Shown: positions 54,469 through 63,413 of the stretch, in pieces
How positions within the stretch are numbered: position 1 is the stretch's first letter
Layout: each line of letters starts with the position of its first letter
Assembly: GCF_904848585.1 (NCBI RefSeq)
Contig: NZ_CAJHCR010000009.1
Span: 124,001 to 188,000, forward strand
Length of the DNA stretch: 64,000 bases
Origin: Paraburkholderia kirstenboschensis
GTDB lineage: Bacteria > Pseudomonadota > Gammaproteobacteria > Burkholderiales > Burkholderiaceae
Reading direction: 5' to 3'
Notes under the pieces: model-generated
Seen by the model: the letters and a program-made list of their open reading frames with translations, nothing else
What the model was told of the DNA's origin: nothing
The model's database searches: none
Position numbers and translations under genes: made by a program

Positions 54469-54680
54469 AATGATCCTCCATGTGTCGAAAGAACCTTGCA
54501 GGTCGCAAGTGCTGTGCCAAACGGCGCAGAGCGCCGATGTCGCCGCTCGCATGCGAAGATTCTGTGCAAGGTGCATACTCGGGGTCGGCCGCCTCCGAAC
54601 GGCCGTGCTCATGCGTCGCAGCGTGCAGGTCAAGCGCCAGGCGGCCGGACGCACCCACTATTCTGATCCAACTTCGTCCC

Positions 54681-56174
54681 ATGTCCCGCAATCCGCAATC
54701 GTCGCGTCCTTTGGTCATTGCCGCCGTGATGGCTTCCATGGCGATGGTCGCCATCGAAGCCACCATCGTTTCCACCGCCATGCCGCAGATCGTCGCGCAA
54801 CTCGGCGATCTGCATCTGTATAGCTGGGTATTCTCTTCGTTCCTGCTCGCGCAAACGGCAATGACCGTGGTGTTCGGCAAACTCGCCGATCTGTACGGCC
54901 GCAAGCCGGTCATGCTGGCCGGCATCGCGATCTTCCTGATCGGCTCCGTGCTTGCGGGCTTCGCATGGTCGATGCCGGCCATGATCGCGTTCCGGCTGAT
55001 TCAAGGCATCGGCGCGGGCGCGATCCAGCCCGTCACGCTGACGATCGTCGCGGACCTCTACCCTGCGCGCGAACGCGGCAAGGTGCAAGGTTATCTTGCA
55101 AGCGTGTGGGCGATTTCAGCGGTCGTGGGACCGATGGTCGGCGGCTTCATCATCCACAACCTGTCGTGGGCATGGATCTTCTGGATGAACGTGCCGATCG
55201 GCCTCGCATCCGCGGCAGGGTTTATCGCGTTTCTACGAGAGTCCGAGCGGCATGCGCGCCCTTCCATCGACTTTGCAGGCGCGGCGCTCTTCATGGCCGC
55301 GATAGCCGCGTTGATGACCGCGCTCACCTGTGCCGGCGACGACGACCTCGCGCATGCATCGATGGCCGGCGTCGCATTCGTCGTGTGCCTGCTGCTGTTC
55401 GTGCTGCAGGAGCGCCGCGCAAAAGAACCCATGATCTCGTTTGCGCTGTGGAGCCGCCGCCCGATTGCCGCGTGCAACGGCGCGACCTTGCTGTCCGGCA
55501 TGATCCTGATGGGCTCGACCACCTTCCTGCCGATGTACGTGCAAGGCGTACTCAATCGCTCGCCGGTGATAGCGGGCCTCGCGCTCACGATGATGATGGT
55601 CGGCTGGCCCGCCGGCGCCACGCTCGCCGCCAAGTCGTTTCATCGCATTGGCTTGCGGCGCATGCTGATCGGCGGCAGTGCTTTTATTCCGGTCGGCGCG
55701 GTGCTGCTGCTGTTTCTCGCGCCTGGCGGCTCGCCGCTCGTCGCCGGATTCGGCTCGCTGATCATGGGTTTCGGCATGGGCACCTCGAGCGTCAGCTGTC
55801 TCATCCTGATCCAGGAAATCGTGAAGATGGATGAACGCGGCAGTGCAACGGCGTCGAACCTGTTCTCGCGCAATCTGGGGAGCACGCTCGGCGCCACGCT
55901 GTTCGGCGCGGTGCTCAACTTCGGGTTGAGCCATTCGCATGGCGTCGCGGTCGTCACGTCCGACCAGCTGAAAAGCCTGCTGCAAAACCAGGCCGCGAGC
56001 CTCGGCAGTGGCGAAGCGATCCGCATGGTGCTGCATCAATCGCTGCACCTCACGTTCATTTCGATCTTCGCAATTGCGATTTTCGTGGTGTTGCTGCTGA
56101 CTCTCGTGCCGGCGATCACCATCGGCGCGGAGAAAAAGATGCCGCTCGAAGCGCTCGCGCCGCTTGAAGATTAA
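54681..56174 (+). CDS. MFS multidrug transporter (EmrB/QacA, DHA2 type)
   Basis: This 497-residue protein has about 14 helices. The first-helix motif is MVAIEATIVSTAMPQI, motif A is GKLADLYGRKPVMLAGI, and motif C is IWAISAVVGPMVGGF-like (WAISAVVGPMVGGFI). It exports drugs or organic compounds by proton antiport; the substrate is unknown. No EmrA-type adaptor or regulator is adjacent. The ATG at 54681 follows a weak ribosome site. Convergent with the cobM gene. Confidence 0.9.
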   Translation: MSRNPQSSRPLVIAAVMASMAMVAIEATIVSTAMPQIVAQLGDLHLYSWVFSSFLLAQTAMTVVFGKLADLYGRKPVMLAGIAIFLIGSVLAGFAWSMPAMIAFRLIQGIGAGAIQPVTLTIVADLYPARERGKVQGYLASVWAISAVVGPMVGGFIIHNLSWAWIFWMNVPIGLASAAGFIAFLRESERHARPSIDFAGAALFMAAIAALMTALTCAGDDDLAHASMAGVAFVVCLLLFVLQERRAKEPMISFALWSRRPIAACNGATLLSGMILMGSTTFLPMYVQGVLNRSPVIAGLALTMMMVGWPAGATLAAKSFHRIGLRRMLIGGSAFIPVGAVLLLFLAPGGSPLVAGFGSLIMGFGMGTSSVSCLILIQEIVKMDERGSATASNLFSRNLGSTLGATLFGAVLNFGLSHSHGVAVVTSDQLKSLLQNQAASLGSGEAIRMVLHQSLHLTFISIFAIAIFVVLLLTLVPAITIGAEKKMPLEALAPLED

Positions 56175-56196
56175 GCCGCTGGCGGTAGCCGATTCG

Positions 56197-56228
56197 CCGG
56201 CAAACCGGTTTGCCGGTTTGCCGGTTCG
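56197..56228. repeat. 20-bp palindrome with three 8-bp tandem copies
   Basis: CCGGCAAACC and GGTTTGCCGG form a perfect palindrome. It runs into CCGGTTTG-CCGGTTTG-CCGGTTCG, so the repeat unit occurs three times. It lies between the converging MFS and cobM genes, where a terminator would be expected, but there is no T-tract. Confidence 0.7.
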
Positions 56229-56296
56229 CAATTGCGCGTGCGCCGTTTATGTGGAATGGGCGACGGGCGAATGCAATCGACCCGCCATCTGACACG

Positions 56297-57022
56297 TCAC
56301 GCTTTCGCGTATAGCGTCGAATTCGCAAAGCCCTCAGCCGCGAGCACCTGTCCGACCAGAATCAACGCGGTGCGCTCGATCTGCGTGGACTCTACCTTGC
56401 CGAGAATGTCGTCGAGTGTGCCCGTGATCTTTTCCTCGTCGGGCCAACTCGCGCGATAGATCACCGCGATCGGGCACGCGCCGCCATAATGCGGCCGCAG
56501 TTCTTCGACGATGCGCGCAAGGTGCCGCACGCCGAGGTGGATCGCCATCGTCGCGCGATGCCGTGCCAGATCGGCCAGCTGTTCGCCTTCAGGCATTGTC
56601 GTTTTCGTTGCGTAGCGCGTAAGGATCAGCGTCTGCGAAATGCCGGGCAATGTGAGTTCGCAACCGAGTGCCGCCGCGCAAGCAGCCGTTGCAGTCACCC
56701 CCGGTACGATTTCGTAGGGAATTGCGAGCTCGCGCAACCTGCGAATCTGTTCGCCGATCGCGCCGTACAGCGACGGGTCGCCGGAGTGCACGCGCGCTAC
56801 GTCCTGACCTTTGTCGTGCGCGCTTTTCAGTAACGCCACGATGTTATCGAGGTCGAGTTCGGCCGTGTTCACCACCTGCACCGCCGAATGCCCTTCGAGC
56901 ACTGCAGCCGGTACTAAAGAACCCGCATACAGAATCACGGGACAACTGCGCACGAGACGCTGCCCCTTCACCGTGATCAGTTCCGGATCGCCGGGACCAG
57001 CGCCGATAAAAAACACCGTCAT
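56297..57022 (-). CDS. cobM: Precorrin-4 C11-methyltransferase CobM
   Basis: This 241-residue SAM-dependent tetrapyrrole methylase has MTVFFIGAGPGDPELITVKG at the N-terminus, ILYAGSLVP, and VHSGDPSLYGAIGEQ, which identify the CobM/CbiF branch. It methylates C11 of precorrin-4 in cobalamin synthesis. Last gene of the minus-strand cob arm, 28 bases after cobK. Confidence 0.95.
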   Translation of the reverse strand: MTVFFIGAGPGDPELITVKGQRLVRSCPVILYAGSLVPAAVLEGHSAVQVVNTAELDLDNIVALLKSAHDKGQDVARVHSGDPSLYGAIGEQIRRLRELAIPYEIVPGVTATAACAAALGCELTLPGISQTLILTRYATKTTMPEGEQLADLARHRATMAIHLGVRHLARIVEELRPHYGGACPIAVIYRASWPDEEKITGTLDDILGKVESTQIERTALILVGQVLAAEGFANSTLYAKA

Positions 57023-57050
57023 TCAATACTCCATGATTCAAACGGACGAC

Positions 57051-57773
57051 TCAGACTGACAGATGCAGCGCTTCGAGCAACTCCGCCACGCTTTCGAATT
57101 CACGATCCGCCGCGGGCAATGACGGCCGACGCAGCATCACGACAGGCAAGCGGCGCTCACGTGCGACTTCGAGCTTGGCCTCAGTCGCGCTGCCACCGCT
57201 ATTTTTGCTGACCACCACGTCGACGCGTTGCAGCGCGAACAGCGCACGCTCGCCTTCGAGCGTAAACGGTCCGCGCGCCGCGAGTATGCGGGAGCGTTCC
57301 GTGTCTGCGTGCGAGTCGAGACAGCGCACGAGCCAGAATTGATGCGCGGGGATCTCGTCGAGATGCGAGAGCGGTTCGCGTCCGAGCGTGAAGAGGGGTC
57401 GCCTGAATGGCGCGAGCGCCGTTGTGAGTTCGTCCCAGCCGTCGACCATGCGCCAGTCGTCGCCGGCGCGCGGCTGCCACGCCGGTCGACGCAGTGCCCA
57501 GCACGGCACCCGCGCGTGACGAGCCGCCTTCACTGCGTTCGCGCTGATCTGCGCCGCGTAAGGATGCGTCGCATCGATCACGAGGCCGATGTCTTCATCT
57601 GCGATGTATCGCGCCAGGCCGTCGCTGCCGCCAAAGCCGCCGACGCGCACGCTGCATGGCAGATCGTCGGGCACCTTGCCGAGTCCCGCGAGACTGTACA
57701 CGTCGCGGGAAGTGAGCTGCCGGGCGATCCGCAACGCGTCGCCGGTGCCGCCGAGCAGCAGGACTCTCGTCAT
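57051..57773 (-). CDS. cobK: Precorrin-6A reductase CobK
   Basis: This 240-residue NAD(P)H-dependent enzyme reduces precorrin-6A. It begins MTRVLLLGGTGDALRIARQL, then GLVIDATHPYAAQISANA and VVSKNSGGSATEAKLEVAR (cofactor and substrate motifs of CobK/CbiJ). The start codon overlaps the CbiD stop (ATGA), so the two are coupled. A much longer frame extends upstream but belongs inside cbiD. Confidence 0.94.
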   Translation of the reverse strand: MTRVLLLGGTGDALRIARQLTSRDVYSLAGLGKVPDDLPCSVRVGGFGGSDGLARYIADEDIGLVIDATHPYAAQISANAVKAARHARVPCWALRRPAWQPRAGDDWRMVDGWDELTTALAPFRRPLFTLGREPLSHLDEIPAHQFWLVRCLDSHADTERSRILAARGPFTLEGERALFALQRVDVVVSKNSGGSATEAKLEVARERRLPVVMLRRPSLPAADREFESVAELLEALHLSV

Positions 57774-58867
57774 CGCGCGACTCCGATCAGCTTGCCCGCG
57801 CGGTCGATCGCAAACATTTCCACGTTCACCTGCGGCGGCACGATTTCGCGTGCGACGGCAAGCGCGTGCGCGCAGACGATATCGCCGAGCGGCACCTGCT
57901 CCGCATGCGCCAGCGCGACCGCTTGCTGACTCGTATTGGCCGCGCGGATTGCGGATTGCAACGCGTCGTTCGCGCCCTGTTCGGCGGCCCATGCGGCGAG
58001 CCGTTGCAGATCGATGCTCGAGTTGCGGCTATGCAGATCGAGATGGCCCGCCGCGAGCTTGCTCAGCTTGCCGAAGCCGCCGCAAATACTCAGGCGTTCG
58101 ACCGGCGCGCGCTTCATATGCTTGAGCACCGCGCCGACGAAGTCGCCCATTTCGATCAGCGCAATGTCGGGTAAGCCGTAGTGCGAGCGCATCGCGTCTT
58201 CGCTGGCATTGCCTGTGCACGCGGCAAGATGCGTGTAGCCGTTAGCGCGCGCAACGTCGATGCCCTGATGAATCGACGCAATATAAGCCGAGCACGAAAA
58301 CGGCCGTACGATGCCGGTCGTGCCCAATATCGACAGGCCGCCCACAATTCCGAGCCGCGGGTTCATCGTCTTGAGCGCAAGCGCTTCGCCGTCTTCAACG
58401 CCAATGGTCACTTCGAAGCCGCCGCCATATGCATGCTCGCTGGCGAGTTCTGCAAGATGCTCGCTCATCATTTTGCGCGGCACCGGGTTGATCGCCGGCT
58501 CGCCGACGGCGAGCGTCAGCCCCGCGCGCGTCACCGTGCCCACGCCCGGCCCGGCTCGGAACACAACGCCTGGCTCGGGGACCAGACGCACGCGCGCGAA
58601 CACCACAGCGCCGTGCGTGACGTCGGGATCGTCGCCGGCATCCTTGATCGTGCCGGCTTCGGCGCCGTCATCGGTCAGCCGGCAGAAGACGAGCGGCATC
58701 GGCACATGCTGGCCTTTGGGCAACACGATCTCGGCCACCTCGCTAACCACACCCGCGAGCAGCAGACGCGCCGCCGCCAGCGACGTCGCGGTTGCGCAAC
58801 TGCCGGTCGTGTAGCCGCTGCGCAGCGGCGCGGGTTGTTCGGGCGTTTCGTCGCGCATTAGCGTCAC
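57770..58867 (-). CDS. cbiD: Cobalt-precorrin-5B C1-methyltransferase CbiD
   Basis: The protein is 365 residues, with LRSGYTTGSCATATSLAAARLLL (family signature) near the N-terminus and GGLSILGTTGIVRPFSC in the middle. It methylates C1 during corrin ring contraction. It is the type usually named for the cobalt-early pathway, but here it sits with CobG and CobM and probably replaces CobF. It starts at GTG 58867, overlapping the CobL stop as GTGA, or at ATG 58858. Confidence 0.94.
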   Translation of the reverse strand: MTLMRDETPEQPAPLRSGYTTGSCATATSLAAARLLLAGVVSEVAEIVLPKGQHVPMPLVFCRLTDDGAEAGTIKDAGDDPDVTHGAVVFARVRLVPEPGVVFRAGPGVGTVTRAGLTLAVGEPAINPVPRKMMSEHLAELASEHAYGGGFEVTIGVEDGEALALKTMNPRLGIVGGLSILGTTGIVRPFSCSAYIASIHQGIDVARANGYTHLAACTGNASEDAMRSHYGLPDIALIEMGDFVGAVLKHMKRAPVERLSICGGFGKLSKLAAGHLDLHSRNSSIDLQRLAAWAAEQGANDALQSAIRAANTSQQAVALAHAEQVPLGDIVCAHALAVAREIVPPQVNVEMFAIDRAGKLIGVAR

Positions 58868-60123
58868 GTCGGTGAAGCAGCATTGGGGTAGTCAACAACA
58901 CTATCGGCACCATCGGCAGCGCAACGCTTCACCACGTCGAACAAGGTGATCGGCAGCGCCTGCCGCCACGTATCGAATGCACCGAGCGGTTGAGCGTCCG
59001 AAAGCGCGATTCGCGTGAGCGTGCCGCCATGTTTGTCGCGCCATGCCGCGAGCGCCGCCTCGCCTTGCAACGTGACCGCGTTCGCAACCAGCCGGCCGCC
59101 GTCACGCAAATTTTCCCAGCACGTTTCGAGCACGCCCGGCACCGTCACGCCGCCGCCGATAAATACCGCGTCCGGCGCGGCCAACCCTTCGAGCGCTTGC
59201 GGCGCGCGGCCCGCCACGAGCTGCAGTCCAGGCACGCCCAACGCATCGCGATTGTGCTCGATGAAGCGCTGACGCTCCGCGTGCCCTTCGATCGCGATCG
59301 CCCGGCAAGTCGGATGCGCGCGCATCCATTCGATACCGATCGAGCCGCTGCCCGCACCCACGTCCCACAGCAATTCGCCGGGCGTCGGCGCGAGTCGCGC
59401 GAGCGTGATCGCTCGCACATCGCGTTTGGTGAGCTGGCCGTCGTGACGAAACGCGTCGTCGGGCAAGCCGCAGGTGAGCGGCAGACGCGGCGCGCCTTCG
59501 GTGGCGCGGCATTCGAGCGCGACCAGGTTCAGCGCGGCGGCATCGCCCGCGGACCATTGATCCGCGCGGCCGTCGATGCGCCGCTCGTCGTCGCCGCCAA
59601 GATGTTCGAGCACGGTCATCCGCGTTGCGCCGAAACCGCGCGCGTTCAGCAGTTCGGCGAGCGCGGCGGGTGTGCGCCCGTCCGCGCTGAGCACGAACAC
59701 GCGTGCGCCGTCGTGCAAACAAGCGTTCAACGTGGGCAGCGGCCGCCCGACCAGCGACACGGTGGCCACGTCCTGCAGCGGCCAGCCGAGCCGCGCAGCC
59801 GCGAGCGATAACGACGACGGCGCGGGCAACACCCGCAGTTCGTTGGCCGGCAACTGCCTGGCCAGCGTCGCGCCGACGCCGAACAGCATCGGATCGCCGC
59901 TCGCCAGCACGCACACGGAGCCGCCGCGCTCGGCGAGGAGCGGCGCCAGATCGAATGGGCGCGGCCACTCGGCGCGGCGCGCGGCCAGCCGCGCGGGCAA
60001 CATCGACAAATGACGTTCGCCGCCATAAATCACCGACGCTTCGAGCAACGCACGCCGCGCGGGCCGCCCCAAACCGGCGAAGCCGTCATCGCCTATGCCC
60101 ACCACCGTCAGCCACGCCGACAT
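58864..60123 (-). CDS. cobL: Precorrin-6Y C5,15-methyltransferase (decarboxylating) CobL
   Basis: This 419-residue fusion of two methyltransferases has an N-terminal CbiE-like tetrapyrrole methylase (WLTVVGIGDDGFAGL, VLASGDPMLFGVGATL) and a C-terminal CbiT-like SAM domain (GELLWDVGAGSGSIGIEWM). Together they methylate C5 and C15 and remove a carboxyl. The start at 60123 (MSAWL) has AGGAAGG upstream. First gene of the minus arm; its promoter region is shared with the divergent cobG riboswitch leader. Confidence 0.95.
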   Translation of the reverse strand: MSAWLTVVGIGDDGFAGLGRPARRALLEASVIYGGERHLSMLPARLAARRAEWPRPFDLAPLLAERGGSVCVLASGDPMLFGVGATLARQLPANELRVLPAPSSLSLAAARLGWPLQDVATVSLVGRPLPTLNACLHDGARVFVLSADGRTPAALAELLNARGFGATRMTVLEHLGGDDERRIDGRADQWSAGDAAALNLVALECRATEGAPRLPLTCGLPDDAFRHDGQLTKRDVRAITLARLAPTPGELLWDVGAGSGSIGIEWMRAHPTCRAIAIEGHAERQRFIEHNRDALGVPGLQLVAGRAPQALEGLAAPDAVFIGGGVTVPGVLETCWENLRDGGRLVANAVTLQGEAALAAWRDKHGGTLTRIALSDAQPLGAFDTWRQALPITLFDVVKRCAADGADSVVDYPNAASPT

Positions 60124-60189
60124 GCGCCCTTCCTCATTTTGTATCTCAAACAATGCACTGCGCCATGCCGGTCAAAGCGTCCAGCCTCG

Positions 60190-60217
60190 TTGTGCTATCC
60201 GAAAAAAGGCATAATAC
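60190..60217 (+). promoter_or_regulatory. Possible promoter for the cobG riboswitch leader
   Basis: TTGTGC and TAATAC separated by 16 bases lie just upstream of the riboswitch. The match is moderate, and I rely mainly on position. Confidence 0.35.
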
Positions 60218-60220
60218 AGC

Positions 60221-60415
60221 CGCCGGTGCCCTTCGGGGCCTAACAGGGAACACAGCGGGAGCATTACTGCTGTGGCTGCCCCCGCAACTGTATGCAGCGA
60301 GTCCGCCTGCGCTTGGCGCCACTGGTTCAACCGGGAAGGCCGCGGCGGACGACGACCTGCCAGCCAGGAGACCTGCCGGCGAGACTGTTCGTGCCAGCCA
60401 ACATCGGGCGGGGTG
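60221..60415 (+). ncRNA. Cobalamin riboswitch
   Basis: The 5' part has GGTGCC...CTAACAGGGAA, then the hallmark GCTGCCCCCGCAACTGT, GCGCCACTGG...CCGGGAAGG and the B12 box AGCCAGGAGACCTGCC (60362-60377). This is the full consensus order of the AdoCbl riboswitch. It leads into cobG and should shut off the plus cob arm when cobalamin is plentiful. No T-rich terminator follows, so control is probably at translation initiation. Confidence 0.96.
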
Positions 60416-60431
60416 TACCGATGCCGCAGCA

Positions 60432-62036
60432 ATGCCGCTTGATCGCTTGCTCGGGCCGCCGCGCGACGCTAACCCGGTGTCCGTCTTGAATCCAGCTTCG
60501 CCCTCCACTGTCTTGCCTGACGCGGCATCTGCGCTGCGGCCCTCGGCGTGTCCGGGCCTGCTGCGGATCGTCCCCGCGCGCGACGGCGGCATCTGCCGGA
60601 TCAAGCTGCCTGGCGGCGAGTTGAGCGCGGCTCAGGCCGAGGCGATCGCAAATGCGAGCGCGCAGCATGCGGCGGGCGTGATCGAACTGACGAATCGCGC
60701 GAATCTGCAGTTGCGCGGCGTTCGTGCCGGACATGAAGCTGCGCTTGTCGCCGCGCTGCTCGATGCGGGGCTCGGACCGAGCGCTGCAAGCGGCTCTGCA
60801 GGAATGGGCGGTGCACCGTCGACCGATTCCGCCGCAGACGATCACGATGGCAATCGAAACGCGCAAGCACTCAAAGCATCCGCTGCTGACGACGTGCGCA
60901 ACGTCATGATCAGCCCGACTGCCGGACGCGACCCGTCCGCACTGTTCGACACCAGACCTCTGTGCACGGCGCTTCTCACGCTGCTGCAAAGCGAAGTGCG
61001 TTTCGCGGCGCTATCGCCGAAATTCGCGTTGTTGCTCGACGGCGGCGAGCGGCTCGCAAGAGTGGACCACCCGCATGACGTGTGGCTCGCGGCGGCGCAA
61101 GATTCTGCCGGTGACGTGCGCTTCGTATTTGGGCTCGCAGGCTGCCCGACCGTTGATGCAAGCGCGAGCGCAAACACACACATCGGCGGGAACTCGACAT
61201 CGCCGTCACCATCATCAGGCAAAGCTGCGGGCTCGTCTGAAAAACCGCATGCGGACCCGACAGGCGCCTTGGCCTCGGTACTGCCCTCGCAAGTTCCGGC
61301 GCTCGTTCGCGCGCTGCTGCATACATTCCTCGATCTTGCGGCTGCCGATGCCACGCGTATGCGCCATCTGCTCGCCACGCATTCGGCGGACGCGATATTG
61401 CAGCATGCACAAACGTACGTGGATTTTCCATTGACACGCGACGTGACGCTCGCCGGCTGGCGCCGCAGCACGACCGCCGATGCCTCGCTGCGCCTCGGCG
61501 CACACGCGCAACGCGTCGCAGATACGTGGCATGCCGGCGGTCAGCCGCCGCTCGGCCGCATCGACGCGGCCACGCTGCACGGTCTTGCCGCACTCGCGCA
61601 ACACCATGGCGACGGCACGCTGCGCATCACGCCGTGGCAGAGCGTGCTGCTGCCCGATATCCGAACGCACGCAGTGCCCGCGGTGCTTGCCGCGCTGAAC
61701 GCGCTGGGCCTCGCATGCGATTCCGCCGATGCCATGACACGCCTGATCGCGTGCGCCGGTTCCACTGGCTGCGCGAAAAGCCTCACGGACACCAAAGCCG
61801 ATGCATTGGCTCTCGCGAAGCGCCTGTCCGCCGGCGTCGACGTGCACTTAAGCGGTTGCATGCGCTCATGTGCTGCGGCGCATTGCGCGCCGTTCACGCT
61901 GCTCGCCGCTGCGCCCGGCATCTACGACCTCTTCCGACGCGACCAGGGCCCCGGCTTCGGTCAATGCGTCGCGCGCCAACTGACAATCGAACAGGCCGCC
62001 GATACGCTCGCGCGCCTTGTCCGAAGCGACACATGA
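60432..62036 (+). CDS. cobG: Precorrin-3B synthase CobG
   Basis: This 534-residue nitrite/sulfite reductase-like Fe-S enzyme introduces oxygen at C20 of precorrin-3A, the defining step of the oxygen-dependent pathway. Two ferredoxin-like repeats carry RDGGICRIKLPGGEL and TNRANLQLRGV. The [4Fe-4S] Cys are in CAGSTGCAKS and GCMRSCAA. Two low-complexity stretches occur at about residues 117-160 and 240-280 (Ser/Ala/Gly-rich). The start is uncertain: ATG 60432 is chosen, GTG 60477 is an alternative, and neither has a close ribosome site. Confidence 0.92.
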   Translation: MPLDRLLGPPRDANPVSVLNPASPSTVLPDAASALRPSACPGLLRIVPARDGGICRIKLPGGELSAAQAEAIANASAQHAAGVIELTNRANLQLRGVRAGHEAALVAALLDAGLGPSAASGSAGMGGAPSTDSAADDHDGNRNAQALKASAADDVRNVMISPTAGRDPSALFDTRPLCTALLTLLQSEVRFAALSPKFALLLDGGERLARVDHPHDVWLAAAQDSAGDVRFVFGLAGCPTVDASASANTHIGGNSTSPSPSSGKAAGSSEKPHADPTGALASVLPSQVPALVRALLHTFLDLAAADATRMRHLLATHSADAILQHAQTYVDFPLTRDVTLAGWRRSTTADASLRLGAHAQRVADTWHAGGQPPLGRIDAATLHGLAALAQHHGDGTLRITPWQSVLLPDIRTHAVPAVLAALNALGLACDSADAMTRLIACAGSTGCAKSLTDTKADALALAKRLSAGVDVHLSGCMRSCAAAHCAPFTLLAAAPGIYDLFRRDQGPGFGQCVARQLTIEQAADTLARLVRSDT

Positions 62037-62045
62037 GTGACACCG

Positions 62046-62672
62046 ATGCTTGATTACATTCGCGACGGTCAGGAGATCTATCGCCAATCTTTCGCGACGA
62101 TCCGCGCCGAAGCCGACCTGTCGCGCATTCCCGCCGACCTCGAAAAACTCGCGGTGCGCGTGATCCACGCGTGCGGGATGGTCGATGTGATCGACGATCT
62201 CGCGTTCTCCGGGAATGCCGGCACAGCAGGCCGCACGGCGCTCGCGCAAGGCGCGCCGATTCTCTGCGACGCCGGCATGGTCGCGCAAGGCATCACGCGC
62301 GCGCGGTTGCCGGCGAACAACGACGTGATCTGCACGCTCACGCATGAGCGAGTGCCCGCGCTCGCTCGCGAACTCGGCAATACGCGCTCGGCCGCCGCGC
62401 TCGAATTGTGGCGACCGCATCTGGCCGGCAGCGTCGTCGTGATCGGCAACGCGCCGACTGCCCTCTTTCATCTGCTCGATATGCTCGACGCAGGCGCGCC
62501 GAAGCCCGCGCTGATTCTGGGCTTTCCGGTCGGCTTTGTCGGCGCGGCGGAATCGAAAGCGATGCTCGCCGCGAACAGCCGCGGCGTGCCGTATGTCGTC
62601 GTGCATGGCCGACGCGGCGGCAGTGCGATGGCTGCGGCCGCTGTCAACGCGCTGGCAACGGAGGTCGAATAA
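62046..62672 (+). CDS. cobH: Precorrin-8X methylmutase CobH
   Basis: This 208-residue protein moves a methyl from C11 to C12 to give hydrogenobyrinate. The catalytic His is in VRVIHACGMVD (H41), with CDAGMVAQGI and the NAPTALFHLL helix. ATG 62046 begins the conserved MLDYIRDGQEIY; a GTG at 62037 is possible. Ten bases after cobG. Confidence 0.95.
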   Translation: MLDYIRDGQEIYRQSFATIRAEADLSRIPADLEKLAVRVIHACGMVDVIDDLAFSGNAGTAGRTALAQGAPILCDAGMVAQGITRARLPANNDVICTLTHERVPALARELGNTRSAAALELWRPHLAGSVVVIGNAPTALFHLLDMLDAGAPKPALILGFPVGFVGAAESKAMLAANSRGVPYVVVHGRRGGSAMAAAAVNALATEVE

Positions 62673-63413
62673 ATGACAGCGCAACAACGTGCAGGGCGTC
62701 TGTATGGGCTCGGCGTCGGTCCCGGAGATCCGGAGCTCATCACGCTGAAGGCACTGCGTCTGCTCAAGGCGGCGGCCGTGGTCGCCTACTTCGTGGCGAA
62801 GGGCAAGAAGGGCAACGCGTTCAGCATCATCGAAGCGCATTTGCACGATGCGCAGCAGCAACTGCCGCTCGTGTATCCCGTCACGACTGAAGCGCTGGAG
62901 CCGCCGCTGTCGTATGAAGCGATCATCGCCGACTTCTACGACACCGCGGCGGAAATAGTCGGGGCACATCTCGATGCTGGGCGCGACGTCGCCGTGATCT
63001 GCGAAGGCGATCCGTTCTTCTACGGCTCGTACATGTATCTGCACGACCGGCTCGCGGCGCGCTATGAGAGCGAAGTGGTGCCCGGCGTCTGCTCGATGCT
63101 CGGCGGCGCGGCCGTGCTCGGTGCGCCGCTCGTCTATCGCAACCAGAGCCTGTCGGTGCTCTCGGGCGTGCTGCCGGAAGACGAACTGCGCCGCCGTCTC
63201 GCGGATGCAGACGCCGCTGTAGTGATGAAACTCGGGCGCAATTTCGACAAGGTGCGGCGCGTGCTCGGCGAACTCGGGCTCGCGCACCGCGCGCTGTACG
63301 TCGAGCGCGCGACGATGGGTAACCAGCGTATCGTCCCGCTCGCCGAAGTGGATCCGATGGCGTCGCCGTATTTTTCGCTGCTCGTCGTGCCGGGGGAAAA
63401 ATGGCAAGGATGA
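62673..63413 (+). CDS. cobI: Precorrin-2 C20-methyltransferase CobI
   Basis: This 246-residue SAM-dependent tetrapyrrole methylase contains LYGLGVGPGDPELITLKALR, AYFVAKGKKGNAF and VICEGDPFFYGSYMYLHDRL, which mark the CobI/CbiL branch. It methylates C20 of precorrin-2, the entry step of the corrin path. The ATG directly follows the CobH stop. Confidence 0.95.
   Translation: MTAQQRAGRLYGLGVGPGDPELITLKALRLLKAAAVVAYFVAKGKKGNAFSIIEAHLHDAQQQLPLVYPVTTEALEPPLSYEAIIADFYDTAAEIVGAHLDAGRDVAVICEGDPFFYGSYMYLHDRLAARYESEVVPGVCSMLGGAAVLGAPLVYRNQSLSVLSGVLPEDELRRRLADADAAVVMKLGRNFDKVRRVLGELGLAHRALYVERATMGNQRIVPLAEVDPMASPYFSLLVVPGEKWQG

Noticed and set aside
61866..63407. Minus-strand frame of about 510 codons opposite cobG/cobH/cobI
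   Set aside because: It covers three well-supported cob genes; the product is Arg/His-rich shadow sequence.
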